From Acidovorax sp. GW101-3H11 (GTDB lineage: Bacteria > Pseudomonadota > Gammaproteobacteria > Burkholderiales > Burkholderiaceae_C): 64,000 nt of DNA. Both the position numbers and the translations under genes were made by a program. The notes under the pieces were generated by a model. The model searched no databases and was not told where the DNA came from. It saw only the letters and a list, made by a program, of their open reading frames with translations. Shown here piece after piece: positions 16,236 to 24,676 of this stretch (positions within the stretch are counted from its first letter, which is position 1; each line of letters opens with the position of its first letter). The stretch spans positions 967,269 through 1,031,268 of the forward strand of contig NZ_LUKZ01000009.1 of NCBI RefSeq assembly GCF_001633105.1, in the 5' to 3' direction.

Positions 16236-16802
16236 CGGATAGCCCTATGGTCGATCCGGCCCAGACCCAGGCGAACGGCAGCCGACTCGTCGCGCCGGGC
16301 CCTGCAGAGTCACCGTAGGCGGACAGACCGCGTCTGCCTTGCGCTCCAGCACTTGCCACCTGCAACTGGCTGCGTCTGACGCCGGTTTCCGCGAGTGCGG
16401 CCTCGTTCTCCTCGCAGAGCGCGTACGGCACGCCATACTTCGATCGCTTCCCATGGACATCGCGTCCATAAAGCCTTCATCGGCGGCTGCGGCTGCCCTG
16501 AAGTCCAGCTTCGCTGGCGTCGCAGTCGATACCTGCCCTCGAGTTCCCCGGCTTCGTCCGGGGTGGCTGCCTTGGCAGCCATGAGTTCCTGTCGGCCTTC
16601 GGGCCGACGCATGCACATGGTCGACGGCCCCGGGGTCGCCGGCCACCGAGCGAAGGTCCTTGCCGCAAGGCACCGGGCCTTCACATCCCACGCCAGCCCC
16701 AAGGCTGGCACCAAGCCGCTTCGCATCCGCGAGGCACACCCGAACGGGGACCCCAGTCCCCGCCAGGGTTGGGCGTTCCCCTTTTCATCGAAGGAGAACG
16801 CC
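16236..16802. other. Structured GC-rich leader with hairpin series, no supported gene
   Basis: Several clean hairpins occur in order: CCAGC-TTC-GCTGG (16505-16517), CCCCGG-CTTCGT-CCGGGG (16546-16563), GCTGCC-TT-GGCAGC (16567-16580), GTCGGCC-TTCG-GGCCGAC (16592-16609, a UUCG tetraloop) and GGGGAC-CCCA-GTCCCC (16746-16761). Open frames on the minus strand here are arginine-rich and look spurious. The stretch ends at the AAGGAG site of the small gene at 16803. It could be a structured leader RNA or small RNA. Confidence 0.4.
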
Positions 16803-16979
16803 ATGTTCGCTGCCTTTGCAGCCAGAGAGTCGCACCGCATTCCGGTGCTGTTGGGTGGATCGGGTCTCACCCGCCCGGCCCCCTTGCCGCAGCCCAGGCT
16901 TGCGGTACTGCTGCGTCCCCTGCCCTGCCTCGGCAAGTGCGGGGGCCGCCCGTGTGCGGACTGCCGCGAGGCAGCTTGA
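16803..16979 (+). CDS. Small island protein, 58 residues, Cys/Pro-rich tail
   Basis: The start ATG is preceded by GAAGGAGAACGCC, a strong ribosome binding site at ideal spacing. The peptide reads MFAAFAARESHRIPVLLGGS, a proline/leucine segment, then CLGKCGGRPCADCREAA. The four terminal cysteines (C-x3-C-x4-C-x2-C) could bind a metal such as zinc. It is short and unrecognised. Only two bases separate its stop from the next gene, so the pair is an operon. Confidence 0.5.
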   Translation: MFAAFAARESHRIPVLLGGSGLTRPAPLPQPRLAVLLRPLPCLGKCGGRPCADCREAA

Positions 16980-16981
16980 CC

Positions 16982-17206
16982 ATGCCGGTCGATCTGTACC
17001 GCCGGCGCATCGCCGCCACCGTGGTCGAACTGGCCCGGGAGGATCCCTTCCTGGTCAAGGAGGTCATCGCCCGTCTGCGCGCAGCGGGCGAAATCGAAGC
17101 CGACGATCTGGTCTACCTGGACCGGATCGCCGACCGCTGGATCGGCATCGCCGAAGCCAACGCCCGGCAGGAAGCCTCAACGCACGCGCGTCAAGCGCGC
17201 GGGTAG
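16982..17206 (+). CDS. Small island hypothetical protein
   Basis: A 74-residue, helix-rich, acidic/basic protein reading MPVDLYRRRIAATVVELARE, then DPFLVKEVIARLRAAGEIEA and DDLVYLDRIADRWIGIAEAN. It directly follows the Cys-rich small gene with two intervening bases, so it probably depends on the same leader and translation. It has no signal peptide or membrane segment and no recognised family. Its 3' end overlaps the convergent gene at 17177-17407 by 30 bases. Confidence 0.55.
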   Translation: MPVDLYRRRIAATVVELAREDPFLVKEVIARLRAAGEIEADDLVYLDRIADRWIGIAEANARQEASTHARQARG

Positions 17207-17407
17207 CGAGGCACCCTTCGCCTGGGCCATGGCCGAGGCGATCTTGTCCAGCAGTTCCGGGCGGTCCTCGGCCAGCGTGCCGGCCCATCGGGCCAGCGCC
17301 TGGTCGAGATCGTCCTGCGTTCGCGCCCCATCGACGTCGATGCCGACTCTTCGGAGTTCCTCGATTTCGGTGGGCGTGAACCGGAGTGAATGGCCTGCAC
17401 GAAGCAT
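17177..17407 (-). CDS. Small island hypothetical protein
   Basis: Reads MLRAGHSLRFTPTEIEELRR, then VGIDVDGARTQDDLDQALAR and a helical tail (76 residues). The N-terminal pattern 'hydrophobic-Arg-x-Thr-x-x-Glu-Ile-Glu' followed by a Gly-Ile-turn and a second amphipathic helix recurs in the protein at 18134-18346 (IRLTQKEIEYF, AGIRTRADLDAY). The two look like diverged paralogues. The ribosome binding site is weak. Function unknown. Confidence 0.45.
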   Translation of the reverse strand: MLRAGHSLRFTPTEIEELRRVGIDVDGARTQDDLDQALARWAGTLAEDRPELLDKIASAMAQAKGASLPARLTRVR

Positions 17408-17529
17408 GTGTGGGCTTTCGAAAGCGGTGGAATGCCAGCTTAGCAGGCCAACACATCGCCACAACCCTGGGAGACTGACGCCTCCCATTGGGGCATGGCG
17501 CGTGCATCCCGCAAGCAAGGAGAAAAACC

Positions 17530-18042
17530 ATGACCGTGAACGCATCCCGCGCCAAGCCAAGGCGCAGTGCCATCGGCATCGAGGAAGAGCGCGCCTGGGT
17601 ATCCTTCTACCGGCGTGCCGGCAAGGATCCCGCGATCGCGGCGGAAGTGCTGGCCCAGTTGGACAGCGATCCCGAGATGAAGCGCGAGCACTTGGCACTG
17701 TACCTGTGCTGCCGCGAGTCGCTGCGCCTGCACCAGGCGCGCGAGGCGCGCAACCAGCGGTTCGGCCGGTTCGTGCGCTGGCTGCTCGGCGGCCTGTTCA
17801 TCCGGTTTCCGGCAAATGTGCGGCGCGCATTGGGACGTGGAAGCGACCTCGCCGCAGCCTGCCTGCCCGAGGAGCATTCCGAGCCTGCCACGGCCCAGAT
17901 CCAGCGTCTGGCGAAAAGCCCGAAGGTACGTGCCGCCCGCGCGGCATTCAAGGCACCCTCCATCAGCGAGAAACCCGCCTCCCCATCGGCGGATTCGGCA
18001 ATGGTGGATTCGGCGCCCCGAGCAGCTCAAGCCACTGGCTGA
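17530..18042 (+). CDS. Island hypothetical protein
   Basis: A 170-residue protein beginning MTVNASRAKPRRSAIGIEEE, with an AAGGAG site eight bases before the ATG. The first 110 residues are helical and charged (AWVSFYRRAGKDPAIAAEVL, DPEMKREHLALYLCCRESLR). A short hydrophobic patch (WLLGGLFIRFPANV) may contact a membrane, and the last 50 residues are Ala/Ser/Pro-rich and probably disordered. No family recognised. It stands alone between two small convergent genes. Confidence 0.6.
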   Translation: MTVNASRAKPRRSAIGIEEERAWVSFYRRAGKDPAIAAEVLAQLDSDPEMKREHLALYLCCRESLRLHQAREARNQRFGRFVRWLLGGLFIRFPANVRRALGRGSDLAAACLPEEHSEPATAQIQRLAKSPKVRAARAAFKAPSISEKPASPSADSAMVDSAPRAAQATG

Positions 18043-18133
18043 GCCATGTATCCCATTCCCCTGGCCGCGTGGCTAGGGGAATGCGGTGCTTCGCCCCATG
18101 GGCAGGCTAACGGCCCAATTTCTTGCGGCAGGC

Positions 18134-18346
18134 TCACGCCGCCAGGCAACGCGCGACCTCCCGGTCGATCATCCAATGGAGGAACTGCGTATCCTGCGAC
18201 ACGCCCCAATAGTGCGCCTTGCACTTCGCCACATACGCATCCAGATCCGCACGCGTGCGGATACCGGCAGGCTCGATGTCTGTCAGCCAACGGAAATACT
18301 CGATTTCCTTCTGCGTCAAACGGATCTGGGAACCCAGGCGGATCAT
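18134..18346 (-). CDS. Small island hypothetical protein
   Basis: A 70-residue protein reading MIRLGSQIRLTQKEIEYFRW, then LTDIEPAGIRTRADLDAYVA and a tail with KAHYWGVSQDTQFLHWMID. It shares a two-helix plan with the protein at 17177-17407. A weak AAGAGA site precedes the ATG. Aromatic and acidic residues are frequent, as expected of a small folded protein. Function unknown. Confidence 0.5.
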   Translation of the reverse strand: MIRLGSQIRLTQKEIEYFRWLTDIEPAGIRTRADLDAYVAKCKAHYWGVSQDTQFLHWMIDREVARCLAA

Positions 18347-18986
18347 GGAGAAATCTCTTGATGGTCACCATGCTGACGCAAAACAACGTGCTTGAGGACA
18401 AATTAATGGTCCTTGATCAAAAAATTTCCTGAATGGCAGCAGAGTGATTTTCGAGTGTCACGGGACTGCCATATGCCATGCCTCCGGCTTTCCAGATGTT
18501 GGCGAGTGGCCACGTTTCGGCGCATTTCCCATCCGGCCCCGTGAACAAACACCCGCCACCGTCACGAATTCCAGCCGACACAGGTTTTCCCCCTTGTGAT
18601 GCGGCAAACCCAGGGGCACAGTCCCAATACCGGTCGAGGGCCTGATCAGGGCCTCCGGTCGCTTGCTCACGTCACAGCCCATCCAGCCAAGACCATCATG
18701 CCGACAGCCGTTGCGCACCTCCATCAGACTGCGGACGCCATCCCCTCGGCGACCGGCGCTGCACTGCATTTCGATCAAGGAGAGCGATGTGGAAAACGCG
18801 CTCACAACCTCCTATCCGCGAATAGCACTGCTGGGTGCGCCGTGCATCTACCGCTTCATCGCCGCGAGCAACTCTCGGCGCCTCGCATGGGAATCCCATC
18901 GGATTCTCTTGTATAGCGGCATGGTATTTGCGAAGCCCACAAGGCATCCCAGAACCCGTGCGGCATTGCCACACAAGGAAGGAAAC
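18347..18986. other. 640-bp stretch without a convincing gene
   Basis: Frames are open on both strands (for example 18458-18805 minus), but their composition is unlike neighbouring genes and no ribosome binding site precedes them. It ends with AAGGAAGG, the binding site of the next gene. Nothing repeated or palindromic stood out. Confidence 0.35.
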
Positions 18987-19295
18987 ATGCACACCCATTG
19001 CATTGAGCAATTGCGCGGACTCGCCGAGCCTCTGGCGGCTCTCTCGCTGACCCACCTGACACCCACCACCCGACAAAAGCTGCACGCAGACGATCTGTCC
19101 GTCAATGCCTACCCCACCGACTTTGGAGGCTTCGTATACGTAGGCTCGCCGCGCTACCGCATGCCTGCGGAGTCCGATCTTGCAAAGATTTTCGAGGCTG
19201 CAGAGCAAGCTGGCATCGTCTGGCTCAAGTTCGATAGTGAAGCGCCGACTGTTAGCGGCCTGCCGACCTTCACGCCCCAAGACACTATCCTCTGA
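18987..19295 (+). CDS. Small island protein, possibly DUF5983-like
   Basis: A 102-residue protein starting MHTHCIEQLRGLAEPLAALS, with AAGGAAGG ideally placed. Central segments NAYPTDFGGFVYVGSP and DLAKIFEAAEQAGIVWLKFD followed by LPTF near the C-terminus resemble the DUF5983 proteins carried by integrative elements. I recall that family only loosely. It is encoded opposite to, and convergent with, the SbcC-like ATPase gene. Confidence 0.5.
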   Translation: MHTHCIEQLRGLAEPLAALSLTHLTPTTRQKLHADDLSVNAYPTDFGGFVYVGSPRYRMPAESDLAKIFEAAEQAGIVWLKFDSEAPTVSGLPTFTPQDTIL

Positions 19296-19345
19296 GGCCC
19301 CCCGTTGCCAGCGCACTGCGGCCGGAGTGAACACCTTGACCTCTG

Positions 19346-21814
19346 TCACTCCATGGGCACGGCGTCGGCATCTACCCGCAAAGCCTCCAGGTCGATCACT
19401 GCATCGGCCATGCCGGCCAACTCGGTCGTCTGAGAGACGAAGAACTCCCGGTGGTAGCCGCCCAGTCGCAGCACCTCGCGCTTCATCGCCCCGAACATGC
19501 GCTTTCGGTCCGGGTCGAGGGCCCCGTCTGCTTCATCCGAGAACAGGGTCTCGTAGCGCCGTTCTCCAGCCTGCGCCAAATACAGCGCCACCGCCCGCAC
19601 CAGGCATTCGTTGATCCAGACCCGCTCCCCTCCGCTCATCAGCCGCACACTCTTGCTCTCCCCTGAATCGGCGTCATGCACCAGGATGTCGAAGTCCTCC
19701 CGTTTCTCGCCCTTGGCCGTCTCCCCCTGCGTGAGGATGGAGACCGTGAAGCGCGGGCCGTAGCACGCCAGCAGCAGGTCGTTCGCCAGTCCCGACAAGG
19801 CCGGCCCCGCATCGTCGATCGCCAGCGCAATCAGACCATCATTGCTCATGCACCGCGCCAGCAGGGTCCAGTCGCCCATCGCGCTCTCGATCCGCAGGGC
19901 ACGCCGGCGCGCCGCAGCCTGACGTTGTGCCAGGGCATCCAGCTGTTGACGCAGCGCCGCCAGGCTCTCCAACTCCTTCAAAGCGTCTACGTGCGAGCGC
20001 TGTGCATTGCCATGCGCGGCGATGGCGCGATCGCGTGCCGACTCGGCAATGACCAGTTGCTGGGGATCAAAGGGTTCCGGCAAAGTGCTCAGGACGGCAT
20101 CCAGCCGGGCCAGCGCCTGCTTCAGCAGGTCGGACTGCTGCGTCCGCCGTGCGTCAATGGCCTGCATGGCGGCGGTAATGGCATCCCGCTCCTCCCGCTC
20201 GCCAACCGCTTCGGCCGAGGAATCGTCCCTCTCGGGATCTCCAAGGCCGTCCAGTTCGGCCTGGACCTCGGTCAGGCGCTGGCGCGCGACCTGAATCTCT
20301 TCCGCCTTCGCCGCCAGCAGGGCAAGTCGCGATGCGCGGCTGCGAGCGCGCTCCTGGCGATGCTCGGCGGCTTCCAATTGGCCGCTCGCGGCTGACAGCG
20401 ACTGGACACGCGCCTTGACGGACCGGCCCTCCCGCTCGACCTCCGCCTTCTCGTCGCCCAAACGCCGCAGCACCGCATCGGCGCTGGGAATCAGCGCCTG
20501 CGCCTCCCGCGCATCGGCCAGCAGCTGGCAAACTCCCTGCAGCGGCATCCCGGCGCACGGCACCTCGGCGGTCAGGCCCAAACGGCGCCTGAGTGCCTGC
20601 GCCTGCAAGACAGCCTGCCCTGCCTCTCGTTCGATACCCTGAACCCGCTGCACAAGGATGCGCAACTGGCCCTTGGCCTGCTCCCACTCCGCCACCTGGT
20701 CTCGGCGATGACGCGCACGCTCGGTGCGCAGTTCCAGCAACTGCTCTGCCAGCGGCAAACGCCGCAATGCGTTGTGCACCAGGTGCTCCTGCTCCAGCAA
20801 GGCATGGCACCGGCTCCGTACGTTCTCCAGCCGTTCTCGGCGCTGCAGGGCCTGCGCCCGCCGCTGCACAACGCGGCGCGTGAGCCGGTCCAGCCGCTGG
20901 CGTGCATCCTGTTCGCGACCCGCCAGGTCCTGCAGAACCACTCGGCCCGCTCCCTGCGCAGCTTCCCGCTCCTGCAACAACTGGCCTCGCCGCGCGTCGG
21001 CCTCGCGCGCCTGCTCGCCCTGTGCCGCGGCCCGGGCGTGGGCCTGGCGCGCCTCCTCCAGCGCCGACGCCGCCGCTGCCGCCGCCGCCTGCGTCCGGGC
21101 GGCACGCGCCGGCGCATCGGCGGCATCGACCCGCGCGCGGGCGAGCCGTTCTCCCTCGGCCTCCAAGGCAGAGGCCTCCTGGCGCAGCGCTACCAGCCCT
21201 GTCTTCAACAGCTTGGCGGTCTCACCGGCCTTGCGCCCCAGCTCGCGGATATGCTCCTGCCCCAGCAGGTCGGCCAGCAGCGTTTTGATCTCCGCGTTGC
21301 GGTAATCGCTGAGCTGGCGCTTGCACTGTGCTCCGAAGACCGACGTGAAGAAAGTATCGGCGCTGCCGCACAGGTGCTCCACGCAGCGCGTATAGGTGTC
21401 CACCTTGCCGTCCGACACCGTGCCATCCTCCAGTGTGACGGGGTGCCATGCGCCCGCATCGGAGAGTGCGAACAGGAAGGCCTCCGTCCGGCGCCGACCG
21501 TTGGGCCGGATCACGATCTGGGAACGATAGCTTTGGCCTTCGAGCGCCCAAACCAGATCCTTCTCGTTCTCCGGAAGGTAAACATGGTCGTAGTAGCTGA
21601 AGCCGCCCGCGCCCGCTGCGGACGCGCGCGAGGGCATCGTGAGGTACGGGTGCATGTTGTCGAGCACCGTGGTCTTGCCGCGCCCGTTGGCACCCACGAT
21701 GGCGACCAGCTCGGCCCCATCGCACAGGGCCTCGAAGTCCAGGGTCAAGGCATCCAGGCCCAGGCCATCCCGGATCCCGCGAAACCCCTTGAGCGTCAGA
21801 GAAAGTAGTTGCAT
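19346..21814 (-). CDS. SbcC/Rad50-like AAA ATPase
   Basis: An 822-residue SMC-like ATPase. The N-terminal half-domain has Walker A GANGRGKT at residues 41-48. A long Arg/Ala/Glu/Gln-rich coiled coil spans about 190-620. The C-terminal half has the signature VRLMSGGERVWINE and Walker B YETLFSDEADGALDPDR. At the coiled-coil apex the Rad50 zinc hook (CxxC) is replaced by PCAGMPLQGVCQLL, with two Cys eight residues apart. With the SbcD-like protein at 23424-24665 it could form an exonuclease for DNA ends or hairpins, for example in element replication or defence. GGAGAA lies nine bases before the ATG at 21814. Standard SbcC proteins are about 1000 residues, so the coil is short. Confidence 0.85.
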   Translation of the reverse strand: MQLLSLTLKGFRGIRDGLGLDALTLDFEALCDGAELVAIVGANGRGKTTVLDNMHPYLTMPSRASAAGAGGFSYYDHVYLPENEKDLVWALEGQSYRSQIVIRPNGRRRTEAFLFALSDAGAWHPVTLEDGTVSDGKVDTYTRCVEHLCGSADTFFTSVFGAQCKRQLSDYRNAEIKTLLADLLGQEHIRELGRKAGETAKLLKTGLVALRQEASALEAEGERLARARVDAADAPARAARTQAAAAAAASALEEARQAHARAAAQGEQAREADARRGQLLQEREAAQGAGRVVLQDLAGREQDARQRLDRLTRRVVQRRAQALQRRERLENVRSRCHALLEQEHLVHNALRRLPLAEQLLELRTERARHRRDQVAEWEQAKGQLRILVQRVQGIEREAGQAVLQAQALRRRLGLTAEVPCAGMPLQGVCQLLADAREAQALIPSADAVLRRLGDEKAEVEREGRSVKARVQSLSAASGQLEAAEHRQERARSRASRLALLAAKAEEIQVARQRLTEVQAELDGLGDPERDDSSAEAVGEREERDAITAAMQAIDARRTQQSDLLKQALARLDAVLSTLPEPFDPQQLVIAESARDRAIAAHGNAQRSHVDALKELESLAALRQQLDALAQRQAAARRRALRIESAMGDWTLLARCMSNDGLIALAIDDAGPALSGLANDLLLACYGPRFTVSILTQGETAKGEKREDFDILVHDADSGESKSVRLMSGGERVWINECLVRAVALYLAQAGERRYETLFSDEADGALDPDRKRMFGAMKREVLRLGGYHREFFVSQTTELAGMADAVIDLEALRVDADAVPME

Positions 21815-21959
21815 GGCGAAGTTCTCCATGGGTTTGACGCACCCAGTTTCCCGTGAGAGCCCGGGGAAGCAAGGGCTTGAGCGCCGTGGCCGCCCCTCCC
21901 CGGCACTCTGGCAAGAGGATGATCGAGTTATGCTGAAAAATTCCTTTTGCGTTCAATGG

Positions 21960-21988
21960 CTTATCGAAATCGACAAGAGAGGTAAAAT
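21960..21988 (+). promoter_or_regulatory. Promoter with overlapping operator for the AbiE-type pair
   Basis: CTTATCGA (21960-21967) and TCGACAAG (21970-21977) form an imperfect palindrome around AA. A -10-like TAAAAT follows at 21983-21988, and the palindrome occupies the -35 position 17 bp upstream. Overlap of operator and promoter just before an antitoxin gene is typical of autoregulation. Inference from layout. Confidence 0.5.
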
Positions 21989-22018
21989 CGTCCGTCAAGG
22001 ATCCTCCCTCCCACCGCC

Positions 22019-22420
22019 ATGAACACGCTCAATCGCATCAAACGCTCCGTCGCCAACCGCAGCGACGATGTGCTGCTGCGCAGCGAGTTCGACCAGTTCG
22101 GCAGTGCCGCGCAGGTGGGCCGCGCACTGCGCGAACTGGTGCTGGACGGCACGCTGGTGCGCCTGGGCCTGGGCGTCTATGCCAAGGCCAAGCCAAGCGT
22201 GCTGACGGGCAAGCCGATTCCGGTGCGGCCGCTGGAAGTCCTGGCCCCCGAGGCGCTGAACAAGCTGGGCGTGACCGTCATGGCCAGCCGCTTGACCGAG
22301 ACGTACAACGCCGGACACAGCACCCAGGTGCCTGCGGGCATCGTCTTCAACGTCGGCCGACGCCGCATCGCCCGCAAGCTGGGCTTCAACGGCAAGGCGA
22401 TCCAGTACGAACACGCATGA
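22019..22420 (+). CDS. AbiEi-like antitoxin / DUF6088 transcriptional regulator
   Basis: A 133-residue winged-helix protein. DDVLLRSEFDQFGSAAQVGR and ALRELVLDGTLVRLGLGVYA form the N-terminal winged helix seen in AbiEi antitoxins, which repress their own promoter. The C-terminal part (MASRLTETYNAGHSTQVPAG, GRRRIARKLGFNGKAIQYE) matches the DUF6088 build. It overlaps the next gene by 4 bp (ATGA), the classical antitoxin-toxin arrangement. The ribosome binding site is poor, and the start codon was chosen by domain fit. Confidence 0.75.
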   Translation: MNTLNRIKRSVANRSDDVLLRSEFDQFGSAAQVGRALRELVLDGTLVRLGLGVYAKAKPSVLTGKPIPVRPLEVLAPEALNKLGVTVMASRLTETYNAGHSTQVPAGIVFNVGRRRIARKLGFNGKAIQYEHA

Positions 22421-23382
22421 GGGTGCTGGCACCGCAGCGGCGGGAACTGATCGAGGCGCTCGTCGCTGAAGCCACTTCCGGCGGAATCACTGCGGGCCTG
22501 CTGGAAATGGACGAGCACCTGACAGATGCGTTGCGGGCCCTGTTCGCCTTGAGGCTTGAGGGTGTGCAACTATTGTTCTGTGGTGGCACCAGCCTGTCCA
22601 AGGCCTACGGGCTGATCGAACGCATGTCCGAGGACGCGGATCTGAAGGTGGTACTGCCGGATGCGGGCCAGGCCCCCCGCGCCGAGATCCGCCGCCGCCT
22701 TTCCGCGCTGAAAGCCCAGGTGGCCGAAACGCTGGCCGGGATCGGCCTGGTCGAGGACAAGGGCAAAGAGCTGGCCTTCAACGAGAACCGGTACTTCTGG
22801 AGTGAGTGGAGCTATGCGCGGCACTATGCATCCGCCGCGGGGCTGCGCCCTCACCTGCAGATCGAATTGACGGCACGCACTCCGGTTCTGCCTCCGCAGG
22901 TGCGCCGTATCACCACGCTGGCCGACCAGCTCGCCGGCCGCTCCGATCAAGCCTTCGAGGTCCCGGTGGTCGCCGTAGCCGAAACGGTCGCGGAGAAAGT
23001 CCTGTCATTCCTGCGCCGCTACGCACAGCATCGCGCCGGGCTCATGCGCCAGGCCTGGGACACGGCCCTGGTCCGGCATCTCTACGACGTGCATTGCATC
23101 CGCCAACGCCAGCCTGAGATGCTGAGCGCGGCGCGGCGGGCCTTTCCTGCGCTGGTCGCGGGCGACCAGAAGGAGTTCGGCACCCAATTCCCGGACTTTG
23201 CCACGGCCCCTCGCCAGGTGCTGAGCGGCGCGCTGCGGCAGGCCCGTGCGGACGCGAAGATCCAGGCGGAGTTCACCGGCAACCTGCTGCCGCTGGTCTA
23301 TGGGGGCGGCACACCGGCATTCGCGCAGGCTTTCGGCGACTTCGACGCAGTCGCCGAAACGCTGCTGGAAGTGCTGCCGTAG
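22417..23382 (+). CDS. AbiEii-type nucleotidyltransferase toxin
   Basis: A 321-residue DNA polymerase beta-like nucleotidyltransferase. LLFCGGTSLSKAYGLIERMS followed by EDADLKVVLP carries the GGTxLSK...RxSxDxD motif, with the metal-binding acids. A later strand LQIELTAR supplies the third acidic position, and VAVAETVAEKVLSFLRR holds the family's conserved Lys. AbiEii toxins add nucleotides to tRNA 3' ends and arrest growth, some giving abortive phage resistance. It is translationally coupled to the antitoxin. The pair is on the plus strand between the minus-strand SbcD-like and SbcC-like genes. Confidence 0.82.
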   Translation: MRVLAPQRRELIEALVAEATSGGITAGLLEMDEHLTDALRALFALRLEGVQLLFCGGTSLSKAYGLIERMSEDADLKVVLPDAGQAPRAEIRRRLSALKAQVAETLAGIGLVEDKGKELAFNENRYFWSEWSYARHYASAAGLRPHLQIELTARTPVLPPQVRRITTLADQLAGRSDQAFEVPVVAVAETVAEKVLSFLRRYAQHRAGLMRQAWDTALVRHLYDVHCIRQRQPEMLSAARRAFPALVAGDQKEFGTQFPDFATAPRQVLSGALRQARADAKIQAEFTGNLLPLVYGGGTPAFAQAFGDFDAVAETLLEVLP

Positions 23383-23423
23383 CCCTGTCCACCGGACGCG
23401 TCAAGCCGCCAGTCGCATGGGTT

Positions 23424-24665
23424 TCACGGGCTGGTTTCGGCATCCCGCTCGCGCAAGAGATCCGCTGCAATGTCCTCGGGCGTCGCTTCCTCCAGCGCGG
23501 CAAGGCATCTCACCAGCGGTTCGGGGTTGACCTCGGACACCTGGGCCCAGGCGCGCAGCTTGTCCTCCATCCTCGCCATGCGCGAGATGCCGGCCATGCG
23601 CGTGCGCACCACGGGCACGATGCGGCCCTCAAGCTTGGTCTCCGCGGCGCCGGCAAGGATTCGTTGGATGGCCCCGCGATCCACGGATCCCCGATCCTCC
23701 TCTGCGACGGTCCAGCGCACGCGCACGCTGGCACCGGCGATGTCCTGCCGTGCAACCGCTTCGCGCAAGGCGTCGAGATCCGGGCGGCCCTCGAACACGA
23801 TATCCATGGTCCGGCGCGCCGGAGTGGGCTCCAGGGTGCAGCAGGCCGAATCCGTGCCCACTTCCCACAGCAGAAATCCCTTCTCCCCTTCTTCTCCATA
23901 GTGAAAGCGGCCGATGGAACCCGCATAGCCGATCAATTGCGCACCCGCAAGCCCCTGCTGCGCCCAGGTCTGGTGCTGGTGAATATGGCCGAGCATGAAA
24001 GCCTGGGCCTCGGCGGCAAACAACGCCCCGGTCGTGAACTCATGATCGAAACCGGCCATTGGCACACCGTGCTCGCTCACGCAACCGAACACCGTGCCGT
24101 GGGACACGCCGATGGTGGGCAGTCCTCGGCTGCGCGCGATCCGGTGTGACGGCGCAAAGCCGCGGAGCAGCCGGGCGAGTTGCTCTCCCACAGCCTGCGC
24201 CGCGTGCGTCGCCCCGGCGGTAGCCGCCACGGTCGCCTTGTTGACGGTGGGCAGACAGGAGAACAGCGCTACAGCACGGACCGGTAAAGCGCCGAAACGC
24301 CATTGCGGGGAAGCGATCCAGTCGCCCTCACGGGTCAGGGCCACCTGCTGGATCCGGTCGGCCACGTGAATCGGGTGGCGCCCACCGACCGAGCGGAAGA
24401 CGTCCAAGGTACCCGGGGGCTCGTGCGAGTAGGTACCCTGCAACAGCAGCACCGGGCAATGATCGGCCAAGCGCCGCACCCGCTCCACCAGCCGCGCTGC
24501 GGCGGGCGAATGCAGGTCCAGCGCGTGATCGGTCGCGTCCCCGGACATCACGGCGGCCTGCGCCCCTTGCGCCACGGCCCGCTCGATGGCAGCGCCGAAG
24601 CAGCGCTCGGCCTCGTCGAGGGTCCTTGTTCCATAGTGCAGGTCGGAAAAGTGTGCGATGCGCAT
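23424..24665 (-). CDS. SbcD/Mre11-like metallophosphoesterase
   Basis: A 413-residue nuclease-like protein. MRIAHFSDLHYG (Asp8, His10), SGDATDH (Asp43, Asp46), a GVSHGT histidine and GHIHQHQ are the phosphodiesterase metal motifs. The usual GNHD block reads QGTYSHEPPG (about 76-85), so the metal-binding Asn is missing although His81 remains. Activity may be altered or another residue substitutes. GAAGGAG precedes the ATG at 24665. It is the last gene of a minus operon (DUF1173, RDF-like, SbcD-like) and is separated from its presumed partner, the SbcC-like gene, only by the AbiE pair. Confidence 0.8.
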   Translation of the reverse strand: MRIAHFSDLHYGTRTLDEAERCFGAAIERAVAQGAQAAVMSGDATDHALDLHSPAAARLVERVRRLADHCPVLLLQGTYSHEPPGTLDVFRSVGGRHPIHVADRIQQVALTREGDWIASPQWRFGALPVRAVALFSCLPTVNKATVAATAGATHAAQAVGEQLARLLRGFAPSHRIARSRGLPTIGVSHGTVFGCVSEHGVPMAGFDHEFTTGALFAAEAQAFMLGHIHQHQTWAQQGLAGAQLIGYAGSIGRFHYGEEGEKGFLLWEVGTDSACCTLEPTPARRTMDIVFEGRPDLDALREAVARQDIAGASVRVRWTVAEEDRGSVDRGAIQRILAGAAETKLEGRIVPVVRTRMAGISRMARMEDKLRAWAQVSEVNPEPLVRCLAALEEATPEDIAADLLRERDAETSP

Positions 24666-24676
24666 GGTCTTCTCCT

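Noticed and set aside
16310-16936. Minus-strand arginine-rich frames in the hairpin leader
   Set aside because: Low-complexity translation, no ribosome binding site, and overlap with the strong small gene at 16803. Conserved DNA structure explains them better.
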